This document shows positions 17,161 through 26,638 of a DNA stretch of 64,000 nt, piece after piece. Location of the stretch: the NCBI GenBank assembly GCA_030148985.1, contig JASBSJ010000044.1, forward strand, positions 19,007 through 83,006, in the 5' to 3' direction. The DNA is from Sphingopyxis sp. Its GTDB lineage: Bacteria > Pseudomonadota > Alphaproteobacteria > Sphingomonadales > Sphingomonadaceae. Under the pieces are notes generated by a model that ran no database searches, had not been told where the DNA came from, and worked only from the letters and a program-made list of their open reading frames with translations. Every line of letters starts with the position of its first letter. Position 1 is the stretch's first letter. The translations under genes were made by a program, and so were the position numbers.

Positions 17161-18746
17161 TGCCACGCCCGCGGGCCAGACTGCTGGCCGCCGCGCTCGC
17201 GCTGCTCCTGACCGGGGCAGCGCGGGAGGCGGCGGACCCGGCGACGATCGACCTGATCATTGCGGGCGGCCGCGTGATCGACGGCACGGGCGCCCCGGCG
17301 CGCACCGCCGAGGTCGGCGTCGATGGCGACCGGGTCGTCTTCGTCGGCGCCCGGCCCGCGGGATTGACCGCCGAACGGACGATCGACGCGGCGGGGCTGA
17401 TCGTCGCGCCGGGCTTCATCGACCCCCACACCCATTCGGGGGCCGCGGCGCTGTCGGCCGATGCCGCCGACCGGATGCTCGCCAACCATCTGCTTCAAGG
17501 TGTTACCAGCATCGTCATCGGCAATGATGGCGGCGGCGGCCCCGATGTCGGGGAAGACTTCGCGCGGCTCGCTGAACAGCCCGCGGGGGTCAATGTCGCC
17601 AGCTTCGTCGGGTTCGGCGCGATCCGCCGCGTCGCGGCCGGTGATGCCGATCGCGCACCGACCGCCGCTGAGCTTGAGCAGATGCAATCTCTCACCGCGC
17701 GCGCGATGTGCGATGGTGCGCTCGGCCTGTCGGCGGGCCTTTATTATGCCCCGCAAAGCTTCGCCAGGACGGACGAAGTGGTAGCGCTGGCGCGCGAGGC
17801 GGCCGTGCGCGGCGGGATATATGAAACCCATTTACGCGACGAGGGCAGCGCCTCGATCGGCCTGCTGCCCGCGATCGACGAAGCGATCGGCATCGCGCGC
17901 GCGGCGGGGCTACCGCTGCATATTGCGCATATCAAAGCGCTCGGCGTCGATGCGCGGGGCATGGCGCCGCAGGTGATCGCGCGCATCGCCGCGGCGCGCG
18001 CCGGGGGCACGGCGATCACCGCCGACCAATATGCGTGGGAGGCATCAAGCACCGGCCTGTCGTCGGCGCTCGTTCCGCGCCGCGCGATGGATGGCGGCCG
18101 CGACGCAATGGTTGCGCGGCTCAAAGCCGCCGACGCGCCGCTCCGCCGCGACATCGTCGAACTGCTGCGCATCCGCGGCGGCGCCGGCGCCGTGCTGATC
18201 GTCAGCGGCGCGCATCGCGGCCAGCGGCTGGACGCGATCGCCGCGGGCTGGGGGATCGATCCGGTCGATGCCGCGGTCCGCGTCCTGATCGCCGAACCGG
18301 GCGCGCGCATCGCCTCGTTCAACATGGCAAAGGACGACATTGCCGCCTTTGCGCGCCAGCCCTGGGTTGTCGCCAGCTCCGATGCAACCGATGGCCATCC
18401 GCGTCGCTGGGGCAGTTTTGCGCGGCGCTGGCGGCTGTTCGTTCATGATGAGGCGTTGATGACCGAGGCCGAGTTCATACATCGCAGCGCGGGCCTGACC
18501 GCCGAAATCCTGGGGCTTTCACATCGCGGCACGTTGACTCCGGGGGCCTTTGCCGACATCGCGGTCTTTGATCCCGCAAGCTACGCCGAACAGGCGACCT
18601 ATGACGCGCCCGACCGGCCTGCGCGCGGCGTTCACTATGTGCTGGTCAACGGGCGCCTTGCTGTTGAAAAGGGCGCGCTGACCGGCGTTCTGGCGGGACA
18701 GCCGCTGCGCAAGCCGCGTCAACCGAACTGGAGTTGTCCCGAATGA
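17160..18746 (+). CDS. Exported N-acyl-D-amino-acid deacylase (amidohydrolase)
   Basis: 528 aa, start overlapping the receptor stop. The signal peptide (LLAAALALLLTGAAREA) makes it periplasmic. The amidohydrolase core has DLIIAGGRVIDGTGAPAR, the metal motif GFIDPHTHSG, ETHLRDEG, HIAHIKALG and the late catalytic Asp in SSDATDGHPR, all D-aminoacylase-type landmarks. One oddity: the usual NCG metal-ligand segment after the HxH strand reads IGNDGGGG, so Asp replaces Cys. The expected reaction releases free D-amino acids from N-acyl-D-amino acids; a dipeptidase-like or cyclic-amide activity is possible. Confidence 0.85.
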   Translation: MPRPRARLLAAALALLLTGAAREAADPATIDLIIAGGRVIDGTGAPARTAEVGVDGDRVVFVGARPAGLTAERTIDAAGLIVAPGFIDPHTHSGAAALSADAADRMLANHLLQGVTSIVIGNDGGGGPDVGEDFARLAEQPAGVNVASFVGFGAIRRVAAGDADRAPTAAELEQMQSLTARAMCDGALGLSAGLYYAPQSFARTDEVVALAREAAVRGGIYETHLRDEGSASIGLLPAIDEAIGIARAAGLPLHIAHIKALGVDARGMAPQVIARIAAARAGGTAITADQYAWEASSTGLSSALVPRRAMDGGRDAMVARLKAADAPLRRDIVELLRIRGGAGAVLIVSGAHRGQRLDAIAAGWGIDPVDAAVRVLIAEPGARIASFNMAKDDIAAFARQPWVVASSDATDGHPRRWGSFARRWRLFVHDEALMTEAEFIHRSAGLTAEILGLSHRGTLTPGAFADIAVFDPASYAEQATYDAPDRPARGVHYVLVNGRLAVEKGALTGVLAGQPLRKPRQPNWSCPE

Positions 18747-20050
18747 CCGACACGATCCTGCCGGCCGCCACCCCCGAACCGCGTCCCGGCCCGCTGCGCC
18801 GCGCGTTCGGCCTCTGGTTCGGCATTGCCCTGTGGAAACGCATTCTCGGAGCGCTCGTCGTCGGGGCCGTCGTCGGCATGGCGTGGGGCGAGGGCGCAAC
18901 CGCGATCGGCTGGATCGGCGAGCTGTTCGTGCGCCTTATCCGAATGCTCGTCATCCCGCTCGTATTCCTGACCATTGCCTCGGGCGTCGCGGCGCTCGCC
19001 GATCCGAAGCGGCTCGGCAGCATCGGGGTCAAGACGCTCGGCATGTATGTCTTTACCACCGCGCTCGCAGTGACCACCGGCCTGATCGTCGCGACGCTGA
19101 TTGCGCCGGGCGAAGGCGCGAGCTTTGCCGGCGCGGTGCCCAAGGCGGTCGCGCAGCCGCAAGATCCCGCGCGCATGTTTATCGAAATCATCCCCGACAA
19201 TCCGATCGGCGCGATGGCGAACGGGGCGACGCTCTCGGTCATCTTTTTCGCTATCCTCGTCGGCGCGGGCGTTATCGCGGCGGGCAAGGGCGGCGAACCC
19301 GTCCAGCGCCTGCTCGCCAGCGGGGCCGAAGTGATGCTGCGCATCGTCGGTTTCGTCATGGAAACCGCGCCGCTCGGCGTCTTTGCACTCATCGCCGTGG
19401 TGATGGGAACCAGCGGCCCGTCGAGCTTCCTCGCGGTGCTCAAGCTCGCGCTCTGCGTGCTCACCGGATCGCTCATCGTCACGCTTGTCATCCATGGCGG
19501 CATCGTCGTGCGCCTGCTCGCCTGGTTGCCGCCCATGCCCTTTTTCCGCGGCATCGCCGATGCGATCATGGTCGGTTTCTCGACCTCCTCGTCGAGCGCG
19601 ACCTTGCCCGTCGCGATCCGCGTTGCCGAGCGCAACCTCGGCGTCTCGCCGCCCGTCGCCTCGACCGTGCTGCCGCTGGGCGCGACGATCGGCATGGACG
19701 GCGCCGCCATGTATGTCGCAATGTTGACCCTGTTCGCGGCGCAGGCGTTCGGGGTGCAGCTGACGTTCGCCGACTATCTGGTGATCGCCGGGACGACGAC
19801 GATCGTCGCGATGGGGGTCGCGCCGGTGCCGTCGGGGTCGCTCTTCGTGCTCGCCGCGGTGCTCCATGCGATCGGCATCACCCCCGAACAAACCGCGATC
19901 GTGGTCGGCTTCATCCTGCCGTTCGATCGCATTCTCGACATGATCCGCACCGTTCCCAACGTCACCTCCGACCTGTCGATCGCCACCGCGGTGGCGCGGT
20001 GGGAGGGGGAGATGGATGTCGATGTCTATCGCGCACCCAACGACGAATGA
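18743..20050 (+). CDS. Dicarboxylate/amino-acid:cation symporter (DAACS family)
   Basis: 435 aa, starting at the ATGA overlap with the deacylase. It has about eight transmembrane helices and the re-entrant loops of the GltP/DctA family: the serine-rich STSSSSATLPVAI (HP1), NTV-type segment STVLPLGATIGMDGAAMY (TM7), and PVPSGSLFVLAAVL (HP2). The family imports glutamate, aspartate or C4-dicarboxylates with H+ or Na+. In this operon it most likely takes up glutamate (L or D) or another acidic product released in the periplasm. The N-terminus is cytoplasmic with no signal peptide. Confidence 0.93.
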   Translation: MTDTILPAATPEPRPGPLRRAFGLWFGIALWKRILGALVVGAVVGMAWGEGATAIGWIGELFVRLIRMLVIPLVFLTIASGVAALADPKRLGSIGVKTLGMYVFTTALAVTTGLIVATLIAPGEGASFAGAVPKAVAQPQDPARMFIEIIPDNPIGAMANGATLSVIFFAILVGAGVIAAGKGGEPVQRLLASGAEVMLRIVGFVMETAPLGVFALIAVVMGTSGPSSFLAVLKLALCVLTGSLIVTLVIHGGIVVRLLAWLPPMPFFRGIADAIMVGFSTSSSSATLPVAIRVAERNLGVSPPVASTVLPLGATIGMDGAAMYVAMLTLFAAQAFGVQLTFADYLVIAGTTTIVAMGVAPVPSGSLFVLAAVLHAIGITPEQTAIVVGFILPFDRILDMIRTVPNVTSDLSIATAVARWEGEMDVDVYRAPNDE

Positions 20051-20060
20051 GGTTTTATCG

Positions 20061-21782
20061 ATGATGTTTTTTCGCCGCCTGCTTGCCGCCACCCTGTCGC
20101 TCGCGCTTGTCCTGCCGCTTCCCGCGGCGGCGCAGAGCCGCCATCTGCTCGAATATCCGTCGATCCATTCGCCGACGGTCGGCACGCGCGGCATGGTGGT
20201 GAGCCAGAATGCCATCGCGAGCGAGGTCGGCGCGCAGGTGCTGCGCGACGGCGGCAATGCGGTGGACGCGGCGATCGCCGTCGGCTTCGCGCTCCCGGTC
20301 ACCTTGCCGCGTGCGGGCAATATCGGCGGCGACGGCTTCATGATGGTGTACGACGCCGCGACGGGCAAGGTGCATACGCTCGATTTCCGCAGCATTGCCC
20401 CGGCTGCCGCGACGCCCGCGATGTTCGTCGACAAGGACGGCAAGGAACGTCCGATCGCCAGCTATGGCTATCTCGCCCCCGCCGTCCCCGGCACTGTCGC
20501 GGGGCTCGATCATGCGCATCGCAAATGGGGCAAGCTGCCCTGGGCGAAACTCGTCGAACCGGCGATTACGCTCGCTCGCGACGGGGTGCGGTTGACCGCC
20601 GACGAAGCCTTCGTCTTCAGCTGGGGCAAGGATCGCCTGTCGAAGAGCACGGCGGGCAAGGCGACCTTCTACAAACCCGGCGGCGAACTCTATGCCAAGG
20701 ACGAAGTGCTGAAGCAGCCCGACCTCGCCTGGACGCTCGGCGAGATTGCGCAGCACCGCGCCGACGGTTTCTACAAGGGCGAAGTCGCGCGCCGCATCGC
20801 CGCCGATATGAAGGCGAACGGCGGCCTGATTACCGAGGCCGACCTCGCCGCCTATCGCGCGATCGAGCGCGCGCCGCTCGTTGGCAGCTATCGCGGCTAT
20901 CCCGTCTATACGATGCCCCCGGCGAGTGCGGGCGGCGCGACCCTGCTCAACATCCTCAACCAGCTCGAACATTTCGACATCAAGGATATGGGCGCGAACA
21001 GCGCCGCGTCGCTGCACGTCATGGCCGAAGCCATGAAGCTCGCCTATGTCGACCGCTACCGCGCGCTCGGCGACCCCGGTTTCGTGACCGCGCCGGTGCG
21101 CGGCTTCATCGCCAAAGCCTATGCCGCCGAACGGGCGAAGCTGATCGATCCCGAGCGCGCCAAGCCGATGCGCCAGATGCCCGCGGGCGATCCGCTCCGC
21201 TATGAAAGCCCCTCGACGACGCATTATTCGGTTGCCGACAAGGACGGTAATGTCGTCTCGACCACCTATACTTTGGGGTCCGATTTCGGATCGGGCGTGA
21301 TGATCGCGGGCACCGGCGTCCTGCTCAACAACCAGATGAACAATTTCAGCCACGAACAGGCGTGGGAAGCGCAGCGCAGCGGCACACCGCCGCCGCTCAA
21401 CGCGCTCCAGCCCGGCAAGCGGATGCTCTCGACCCAAATGCCGACGATCGTCATGAAAAAGGGCAAGCCCTGGCTCGTCACCGGGACGCCGGGGGGAAGC
21501 ACGATCATTACCACGGTCGTTCAGGTCATCGTCAATGCGGTCGACCATGGCCTGAATGTCGCCGAAGCGACGCACCAGCCGCGTATCTATCAGGGTGCGG
21601 TCAACGCGCTGCGCGTCGAGCCCAATTTCAACCCCGACACCGTCGCGCGGCTGAAAGCGATGGGCCACCCGATCACCAGCGACGAAACGATGGGCAGCGC
21701 GCAGTCGATCATGATCGAAAACGGCCTGTTCCTGGGCGCCGCCGACCCGCGCCGTCCCGGCGCGCTGGCGGTCGAGCCATGA
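20061..21782 (+). CDS. ggt: Gamma-glutamyltransferase 1 (periplasmic)
   Basis: 573 aa from MMFFRRLLAATLSLALVLPLPAAAQ, a clear signal peptide. The Ntn-hydrolase nucleophile is Thr386 in STTHYSVADKDGNVVSTTYTLG, where autocleavage into large and small subunits should occur. GVLLNNQMNNFS and TGTPGGSTI complete the active site. The large subunit includes MVVSQNAIASEVGAQVLRDGGNAVDAAIAVGFALPV. It closely follows the E. coli GGT pattern. The enzyme hydrolyses or transfers gamma-glutamyl groups from glutathione, gamma-glutamyl peptides or poly-gamma-glutamate ends. It is followed by a second, divergent GGT with ATGA overlap. Confidence 0.94.
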   Translation: MMFFRRLLAATLSLALVLPLPAAAQSRHLLEYPSIHSPTVGTRGMVVSQNAIASEVGAQVLRDGGNAVDAAIAVGFALPVTLPRAGNIGGDGFMMVYDAATGKVHTLDFRSIAPAAATPAMFVDKDGKERPIASYGYLAPAVPGTVAGLDHAHRKWGKLPWAKLVEPAITLARDGVRLTADEAFVFSWGKDRLSKSTAGKATFYKPGGELYAKDEVLKQPDLAWTLGEIAQHRADGFYKGEVARRIAADMKANGGLITEADLAAYRAIERAPLVGSYRGYPVYTMPPASAGGATLLNILNQLEHFDIKDMGANSAASLHVMAEAMKLAYVDRYRALGDPGFVTAPVRGFIAKAYAAERAKLIDPERAKPMRQMPAGDPLRYESPSTTHYSVADKDGNVVSTTYTLGSDFGSGVMIAGTGVLLNNQMNNFSHEQAWEAQRSGTPPPLNALQPGKRMLSTQMPTIVMKKGKPWLVTGTPGGSTIITTVVQVIVNAVDHGLNVAEATHQPRIYQGAVNALRVEPNFNPDTVARLKAMGHPITSDETMGSAQSIMIENGLFLGAADPRRPGALAVEP

Positions 21783-23527
21783 GGCGGCGGCTGTTCCTCG
21801 CCGCCGCGGCGCTGTTCGCGGCCGGCCTGCCCGTCGCGGGCGGTGCGCGCGACGCGGCGCCAGCGCCGGTATCGGCGGCGCACGAACGCCAGGCCTTTCT
21901 TGCAGCGGCCCATCCACTGGGGGTCGAAGCGGGGCTCGACGTGCTGCGTCGCGGCGGCAACGCCATCGACGCAGCCGTCGCAGTCCAGGCGATGCTCGGC
22001 CTGGTCGAGCCGCAAAGTTCGGGGCTGGGGGGCGGCGCCTTCCTGCTCTATTATGACGCGGCGACGCGGACGATCACCGTCTATGACGGGCGCGAAATGG
22101 CGCCTGCGGGCGCGACGCCCGACATGTTCCTGGGCCGTGACGGCAAGCCGATCCGGTTCCGCACCGCGGTGCTTAGCGGCCGCGCCACCGGGGTGCCCGG
22201 TGCGGTCGCGATGCTCGCGCACGCGCAAAAGGAGCGTGGCAAGCTTGCATGGGCGGAATTGTTCGACCGGACGGCGCGCACCGCCGACGAAGGCTTCACC
22301 GTCACCGCGCGCCTCGAACGCTTTGTCCACGGCCCTTATGCGCAGGCGAAGGCGCCCGACGTCGAACGCTATTTCAGCAACGGCAAGGGCGGCAAGGTCC
22401 GCGCCGGCGACCGGCTGCGCAACCCGGCCTATGCTGCCTTCGTCCGCCGCCTTGCCGCCGAGGGCCCCGACGCGCTCTATCGCGGCGAGACCGCGAAGCG
22501 CATTGTCGCGCGCGTGCGGCAGGGTGACCTCCCCGGCAGCATGACCGAGGCCGATCTCGCCGCCTATCGCCCCGTGGTGCGGCAGGCGCTGTGCAACCCC
22601 TATCGCATCTATATCCTCTGCGTGCCGCCGCCGCCGTCGAGCGGGGTTGGCCTGCTGCAATTGATGGCGATGGTCGAGCGCACCGACATTGCTGCGCGCG
22701 GGCCCGCCGATCCGGTTACGTGGGTGAAATATGCCGAGGCGAGCCGCCTGATGTATGCCGACCGCGACGCCTATGTCGGCGATGTGCCGAATGTGCCCGT
22801 CGCGGGGCTGCTCGATCCCGCCTATGTCGCGTCGCGCGCGGCGCTGGTCACGGGGCAGGCGGGCGCGCCGCCCGCGGCGGGAACGCCGCCCGGCGCAGCG
22901 CCCGCGCGCATCGACGCGACCGCCGAAGTGCCCGGCACCTCGCATTTCGTGATCGTCGACGGCGACGGCAACGCCGTGTCGATGACGACGACGGTCGAAA
23001 GCTTCTTCGGGTCGGGGCGCATGGTCGATGGCTTTTTCCTCAACAACCAGATGACCGACTTTTCTTTCGTGCCGTCGGGCCCCAATGCGATTGCACCGGG
23101 CAAGCGCCCGCGCTCGTCGATGGCGCCAACGATCATTCTCAACCCCGACCACAGCCTTGCGGGCGCGATTGGGTCGCCCGGAGGCAACGCGATCCTCGCC
23201 TATGTGTCGAAGGCGCTGATCGGCGCGATCGACTGGAAACTGCCGATGGAGCGCGCGATCGCGCTGCCCAACATGGTTGCGCGCGGCGCCAGCTTTGCGG
23301 GCGAGGCGGCGCGCTTTCCCGACGACTTCCGCGCCGCGATGGCCGCGCGCGGCGTCACCGTGCGCGCCGGGTCGGGCGAGGATTCGGGGCTGCACGGCGT
23401 ACTGATCCGCGACGGCCGCTTCGACGGCGGCGCCGATCCGCGCCGCGACGGTGTCGCGCGCGTCGTCACGCTGCCGCCCGCCGACACACGACTTCCCGAC
23501 AACCTAGTTTCAGGAGTGACGCAATGA
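21779..23527 (+). CDS. Gamma-glutamyltransferase 2 (divergent paralogue)
   Basis: 582 aa, ATGA overlap with GGT1. The signal peptide is [22 protein letters not shown]. The predicted nucleophile is Thr387 in [21 protein letters not shown], with [12 protein letters not shown] and [12 protein letters not shown]. It differs from GGT1 throughout: TSHF instead of TTHY, an extra Ala/Pro-rich linker just before the small subunit, and a Cys-containing [19 protein letters not shown] strand. The pair is therefore not a recent duplication and probably has different donor or chain-length preferences. Exported and co-translated with the VOC gene (ATGA). Confidence 0.92.
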   Translation: MRRRLFLAAAALFAAGLPVAGGARDAAPAPVSAAHERQAFLAAAHPLGVEAGLDVLRRGGNAIDAAVAVQAMLGLVEPQSSGLGGGAFLLYYDAATRTITVYDGREMAPAGATPDMFLGRDGKPIRFRTAVLSGRATGVPGAVAMLAHAQKERGKLAWAELFDRTARTADEGFTVTARLERFVHGPYAQAKAPDVERYFSNGKGGKVRAGDRLRNPAYAAFVRRLAAEGPDALYRGETAKRIVARVRQGDLPGSMTEADLAAYRPVVRQALCNPYRIYILCVPPPPSSGVGLLQLMAMVERTDIAARGPADPVTWVKYAEASRLMYADRDAYVGDVPNVPVAGLLDPAYVASRAALVTGQAGAPPAAGTPPGAAPARIDATAEVPGTSHFVIVDGDGNAVSMTTTVESFFGSGRMVDGFFLNNQMTDFSFVPSGPNAIAPGKRPRSSMAPTIILNPDHSLAGAIGSPGGNAILAYVSKALIGAIDWKLPMERAIALPNMVARGASFAGEAARFPDDFRAAMAARGVTVRAGSGEDSGLHGVLIRDGRFDGGADPRRDGVARVVTLPPADTRLPDNLVSGVTQ

Positions 23528-23949
23528 CCGGACTTTCCCCCTTTCATGTCGCTTTCCCCGTCCACGACCTTGCCGCCGCGCGCCATTTTTATGGTGAGGT
23601 GATGGGCTGCCCCGAAGGTCGGAGCGACACCGACTGGATCGACTTCAACCTTTATGGCCACCAGATCGTCGCGCATTGCGTGGGCGCGAAGCGCGATGCG
23701 GTCGCGGGCCATAATCCGGTCGACGGTCATTCGGTCCCCGTCCCGCATTTCGGCGTCGTGCTGCCGCCCGCCGAATGGCGCGCGCTCGCCGACCGGCTTC
23801 GCGCGGCCGGGGTCGAGTTCGTGATCGAACCCTATACGCGCTTTGCCGGCGAGCCGGGCGAGCAATCGACGATGTTCTTCTATGATCCGTCGGGCAATGC
23901 GCTCGAGTTCAAGGCCTTCGCCGACGTCGGCCAGCTGTTCGCGAAATAG
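23524..23949 (+). CDS. VOC-family (glyoxalase/bleomycin-resistance fold) protein
   Basis: 141 aa, start overlapping the GGT2 stop. Two beta-alpha-beta-beta-beta units are recognisable: [25 protein letters not shown] and [31 protein letters not shown]. Candidate metal ligands are His8 in FHVAF, a His in PHFGVV and Glu in NALEFK. The [12 protein letters not shown] ending is typical of dioxygenase/glyoxalase-like VOC proteins. It is cytoplasmic. The reaction is unknown; its place in the operon suggests it acts on a 2-oxo acid or other late intermediate. Confidence 0.85.
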   Translation: MTGLSPFHVAFPVHDLAAARHFYGEVMGCPEGRSDTDWIDFNLYGHQIVAHCVGAKRDAVAGHNPVDGHSVPVPHFGVVLPPAEWRALADRLRAAGVEFVIEPYTRFAGEPGEQSTMFFYDPSGNALEFKAFADVGQLFAK

Positions 23950-23960
23950 GAGGGCGGGGC

Positions 23961-25970
23961 ATGACGGGGGGACGGTTACTGAAGGGCGGTGCCGCGGCGC
24001 TTGCGCTGTTTTTCGGCGCGGGCCAGTGCATGGTCGTTGCGGCGGGCGCGGCACCGAGCGCGACCGGGCCGGTTTCGCAGGCGGTGGCGGGTCAAGTGCA
24101 TGTAGTGGGCGGCGAGGTCGATCTTGCCGCGCTCGACGCACGGCTGAACGGCGTGCCCGTTGCGCTCGCTGCCGACGGTCGCTTCACCGCCAACCTTCCC
24201 GAGGCCGGGCACTACCAGCTTGTCGTCAAGGGTCCGGGCGTCTTCGATGCGGTGTTCACCTTTGGCGCGGCCGAGCTGGCGGGACCGGACGGGCGGCGCG
24301 TGCCGCCGGTCGAGCTGGTCGCGCGGGCGCCGGGGCGCGTCGAGATGTTCTTCGGCGGTGACACGATGATCGCCCGCCGCTTCGAAACGCCGATCTGGAA
24401 CGAGCGCACGCTTGTGCGCCCCGAAAGCCGCGCCGCCGACATGGCGCGGCTGCTTGCGCCGATGCAGCCTTATTTCGCGGGCTCGGACCTTGCCTCGCTC
24501 AACCTCGAAACCGTACTCGCCGACCGCGATCTGGGCGGGGTCGAGGGCAAATCGGTCGTCTTTCATACGCACAGCGACGCGGCCAAGGTGCTTGCCGATG
24601 TCGGCATCGACTATGTCAGCCTCGGCAACAATCATGTCTATGACCAGGTCGAAGCGGGGCTGGCGTCGACGGTTGCGGCGCTCGATGGGGCCGGGCTCGC
24701 CTGGTCGGGCGCGGGCAAGAATGAGGCGGAAGCGCTGCGCGCGGCGCGGCTCGACGTCGGCGGGCAGCGCTACGCCATGCTCGGCTTCGTCGGCTGGAAG
24801 GGGCGGGTCGAGCCCAATCAGGTCGCCGAAGCGGCGAAGGGCGGCGCGGCTTTCGGCAGCGACGACAATATCGCTGCGGCGGTGTCGCGCGAGGTGACCG
24901 CGGGGCACGCGCCGATCGTCCAATATCATGGCAGCAGCGAATATAGCGCGCGCCCGACCGCGATCAGCGAACGCCGCATGAAGCTCGCGATAGACAAGGG
25001 CGCGGCGCTGGTCGTCTCGCACCATCCCCACGTCGCGCACGGGCTCGAACTCTATAAGGGGCGGCTGATCGCCTATTCGCTCGGCAATTATCTGTTCGAC
25101 CAATATTTCCCCGAAACCCACGCCAGCTTTGCCCTGAAAGTGTGGATGGACGGCGACCGGCTGTTCCGCGCCGAAGCGATCCCGATCCAGATCCTCGATT
25201 ATCGGCCGGTCCCGGCAGTGGGCGAGATCCGCCAGGCGGCGCTGCGCCGGATCATCGACCTGTCGGCCGAGCGCGGCACCGCGATGCGCCTCGTCGGCGG
25301 GCACGGCGTCATCATGCCAGGCGCAAAGGCCGCGGTGCCCCAACTTTGTGCCGCCGCTGCGGGCCCGGGGCTTGCCGTCTATCACTATGATCTTCACGCC
25401 CCCGCTGCGCCATGCGCGGGCGCCGCTGCGGCGCCGAACGGCCGCGACCTGCTGATGCGCGGCGATTTCGAAGCGATGCAATATGCCGAGGCCAGCGACC
25501 GCAGCTGGGCGCTGCTCGGCGTCGAGGCCGATCTCGTCGCGCCCGGCCATAGCGGGCGGCAGGCGCTGCGTCTTCGCAGTTCGGGCGAGGGCGCGATGCT
25601 CGCGGCGCCCAAGACCTTTTTCCGCGCTACGGATGCGCGGCGCTACACATGGTCGGGTTGGATACGCGCCGACAAGGGCGCCGTGATCGAGGCGCTGGTG
25701 CAGGAGCATCCGAAGGGCAGCAACCGCTTTCGCGCGCTCGAAAGCGCGCCGGTGCGCGGCTTCGGCAGCATGACTTCAGCCGGCAGCGGCTGGCAGCCCT
25801 TTCGCTTCGAGCTTCGGCTGGCCGCCGAGGCACCGCTTCTGCCGCTCCGCCCGATGCTGCGCATTCGCGGCGGGACCGAAGCGATCCTCGACGACATCGC
25901 CTTTATCGCCTGGGATGAGGGTGTGGACGAGACCCCGCCCGGACGATCGCACGCCGCCGCGGCCGAATGA
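23961..25970 (+). CDS. Exported CapA-family (poly-gamma-glutamate-type) protein with C-terminal jelly-roll-like domain
   Basis: 669 aa. After an N-terminal signal segment and a short beta domain (about 40-115) comes the CapA/PgsA calcineurin-like phosphoesterase core: VEMFFGGDTMIARR, SDLASLNLETVL, YVSLGNNHVYDQ, APIVQYHGSSEY, VVSHHPHVAHGLELYKGR and IAYSLGNYLFDQ. The presumed metal ligands (Asp, Asn, His) are present. The last 200 residues, with SGWIRADKGAVIEALVQEH and ILDDIAFIAWDE, resemble a carbohydrate-binding module. CapA proteins act in poly-gamma-glutamate synthesis or release. Without capB/capC here, a degradative or binding role alongside the two GGTs seems likelier. It is last in the operon. 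Confidence 0.85.
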   Translation: MTGGRLLKGGAAALALFFGAGQCMVVAAGAAPSATGPVSQAVAGQVHVVGGEVDLAALDARLNGVPVALAADGRFTANLPEAGHYQLVVKGPGVFDAVFTFGAAELAGPDGRRVPPVELVARAPGRVEMFFGGDTMIARRFETPIWNERTLVRPESRAADMARLLAPMQPYFAGSDLASLNLETVLADRDLGGVEGKSVVFHTHSDAAKVLADVGIDYVSLGNNHVYDQVEAGLASTVAALDGAGLAWSGAGKNEAEALRAARLDVGGQRYAMLGFVGWKGRVEPNQVAEAAKGGAAFGSDDNIAAAVSREVTAGHAPIVQYHGSSEYSARPTAISERRMKLAIDKGAALVVSHHPHVAHGLELYKGRLIAYSLGNYLFDQYFPETHASFALKVWMDGDRLFRAEAIPIQILDYRPVPAVGEIRQAALRRIIDLSAERGTAMRLVGGHGVIMPGAKAAVPQLCAAAAGPGLAVYHYDLHAPAAPCAGAAAAPNGRDLLMRGDFEAMQYAEASDRSWALLGVEADLVAPGHSGRQALRLRSSGEGAMLAAPKTFFRATDARRYTWSGWIRADKGAVIEALVQEHPKGSNRFRALESAPVRGFGSMTSAGSGWQPFRFELRLAAEAPLLPLRPMLRIRGGTEAILDDIAFIAWDEGVDETPPGRSHAAAAE

Positions 25971-25989
25971 CCGCGGCGGACGGGGTGGC

Positions 25990-26544
25990 TCAGGCGGGCA
26001 GCAACACGCCGTCGATCACATGGATCACGCCGTTCGACTGGATGACATCGGCGGTGCCGATCTTCGCCTTGCCGCCCTTGGCGTCGGTGACGTACCAGGC
26101 GCCATCCTTTTCCCAGACGGTGAGCGTCGTACCCTGAACGGTGGTCAGCGTGGCCTTGCCGCCATTCGCCTGTGCCTGCGCGGCGATGTCGGCGGCGGTC
26201 AGGCGGCCGGGCACGACATGATAGGTGAGCACGCCGGTCAGCGCGGCCTTGCTTTCGGGCTTCAGCAGCGTGTCGACCGTTCCGGCGGGCAGCTTGGCAA
26301 AGGCGTCGTTGGTCGGCGCGAACACGGTGAACGGGCCGGGCGAGGCGAGTGTGTCGACCAGCCCCGCGGCCTTCACCGCGGCAACCAGCGTGGTGTGATC
26401 CTTTGAATTGGCGGCATTTTCGACAATATTTTTGGTTTCATACATCGCCGCGCCGCCGACCATCGGGTTCTTGGCGAGGGCTGCGTTGCCGCCGGCCATC
26501 ATGGCGGCCGCGGCGACCGCGAGCGCGATACGGGAAATAGCCAT
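25990..26544 (-). CDS. Secreted fasciclin-domain protein
   Basis: 184 aa from MAISRIALAVAAAAMM (RBS GGAAGG upstream); the track's 8-residue extension is unlikely. A signal peptide is followed by one FAS1 domain: GLVDTLASPGPFTVFAPTNDAFAKLPAGTVDTLLKPESKAALTGVLTYHVVPG and the closing SNGVIHVIDGVLLP. FAS1 domains mediate weak adhesion at cell surfaces; bacterial stand-alone copies are periplasmic or secreted with unclear roles. It is convergent with the CapA gene. Confidence 0.93.
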   Translation of the reverse strand: MAISRIALAVAAAAMMAGGNAALAKNPMVGGAAMYETKNIVENAANSKDHTTLVAAVKAAGLVDTLASPGPFTVFAPTNDAFAKLPAGTVDTLLKPESKAALTGVLTYHVVPGRLTAADIAAQAQANGGKATLTTVQGTTLTVWEKDGAWYVTDAKGGKAKIGTADVIQSNGVIHVIDGVLLPA

Positions 26545-26638
26545 TTTACATCCTTCCAAATGTCGCACCCCGGGGGATGGGGCAGGATCAAGCTAGGGTG
26601 CGCAGGCGGAGGCGACGACCTGTCCTTTGGGCGGTATG

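Noticed and set aside
14059-17166. 1035-aa minus-strand ORF antisense to the TonB receptor
   Set aside because: GC-rich codon shadow; Arg/Asp/Ala-rich, no recognisable domain, and the + strand receptor is complete.
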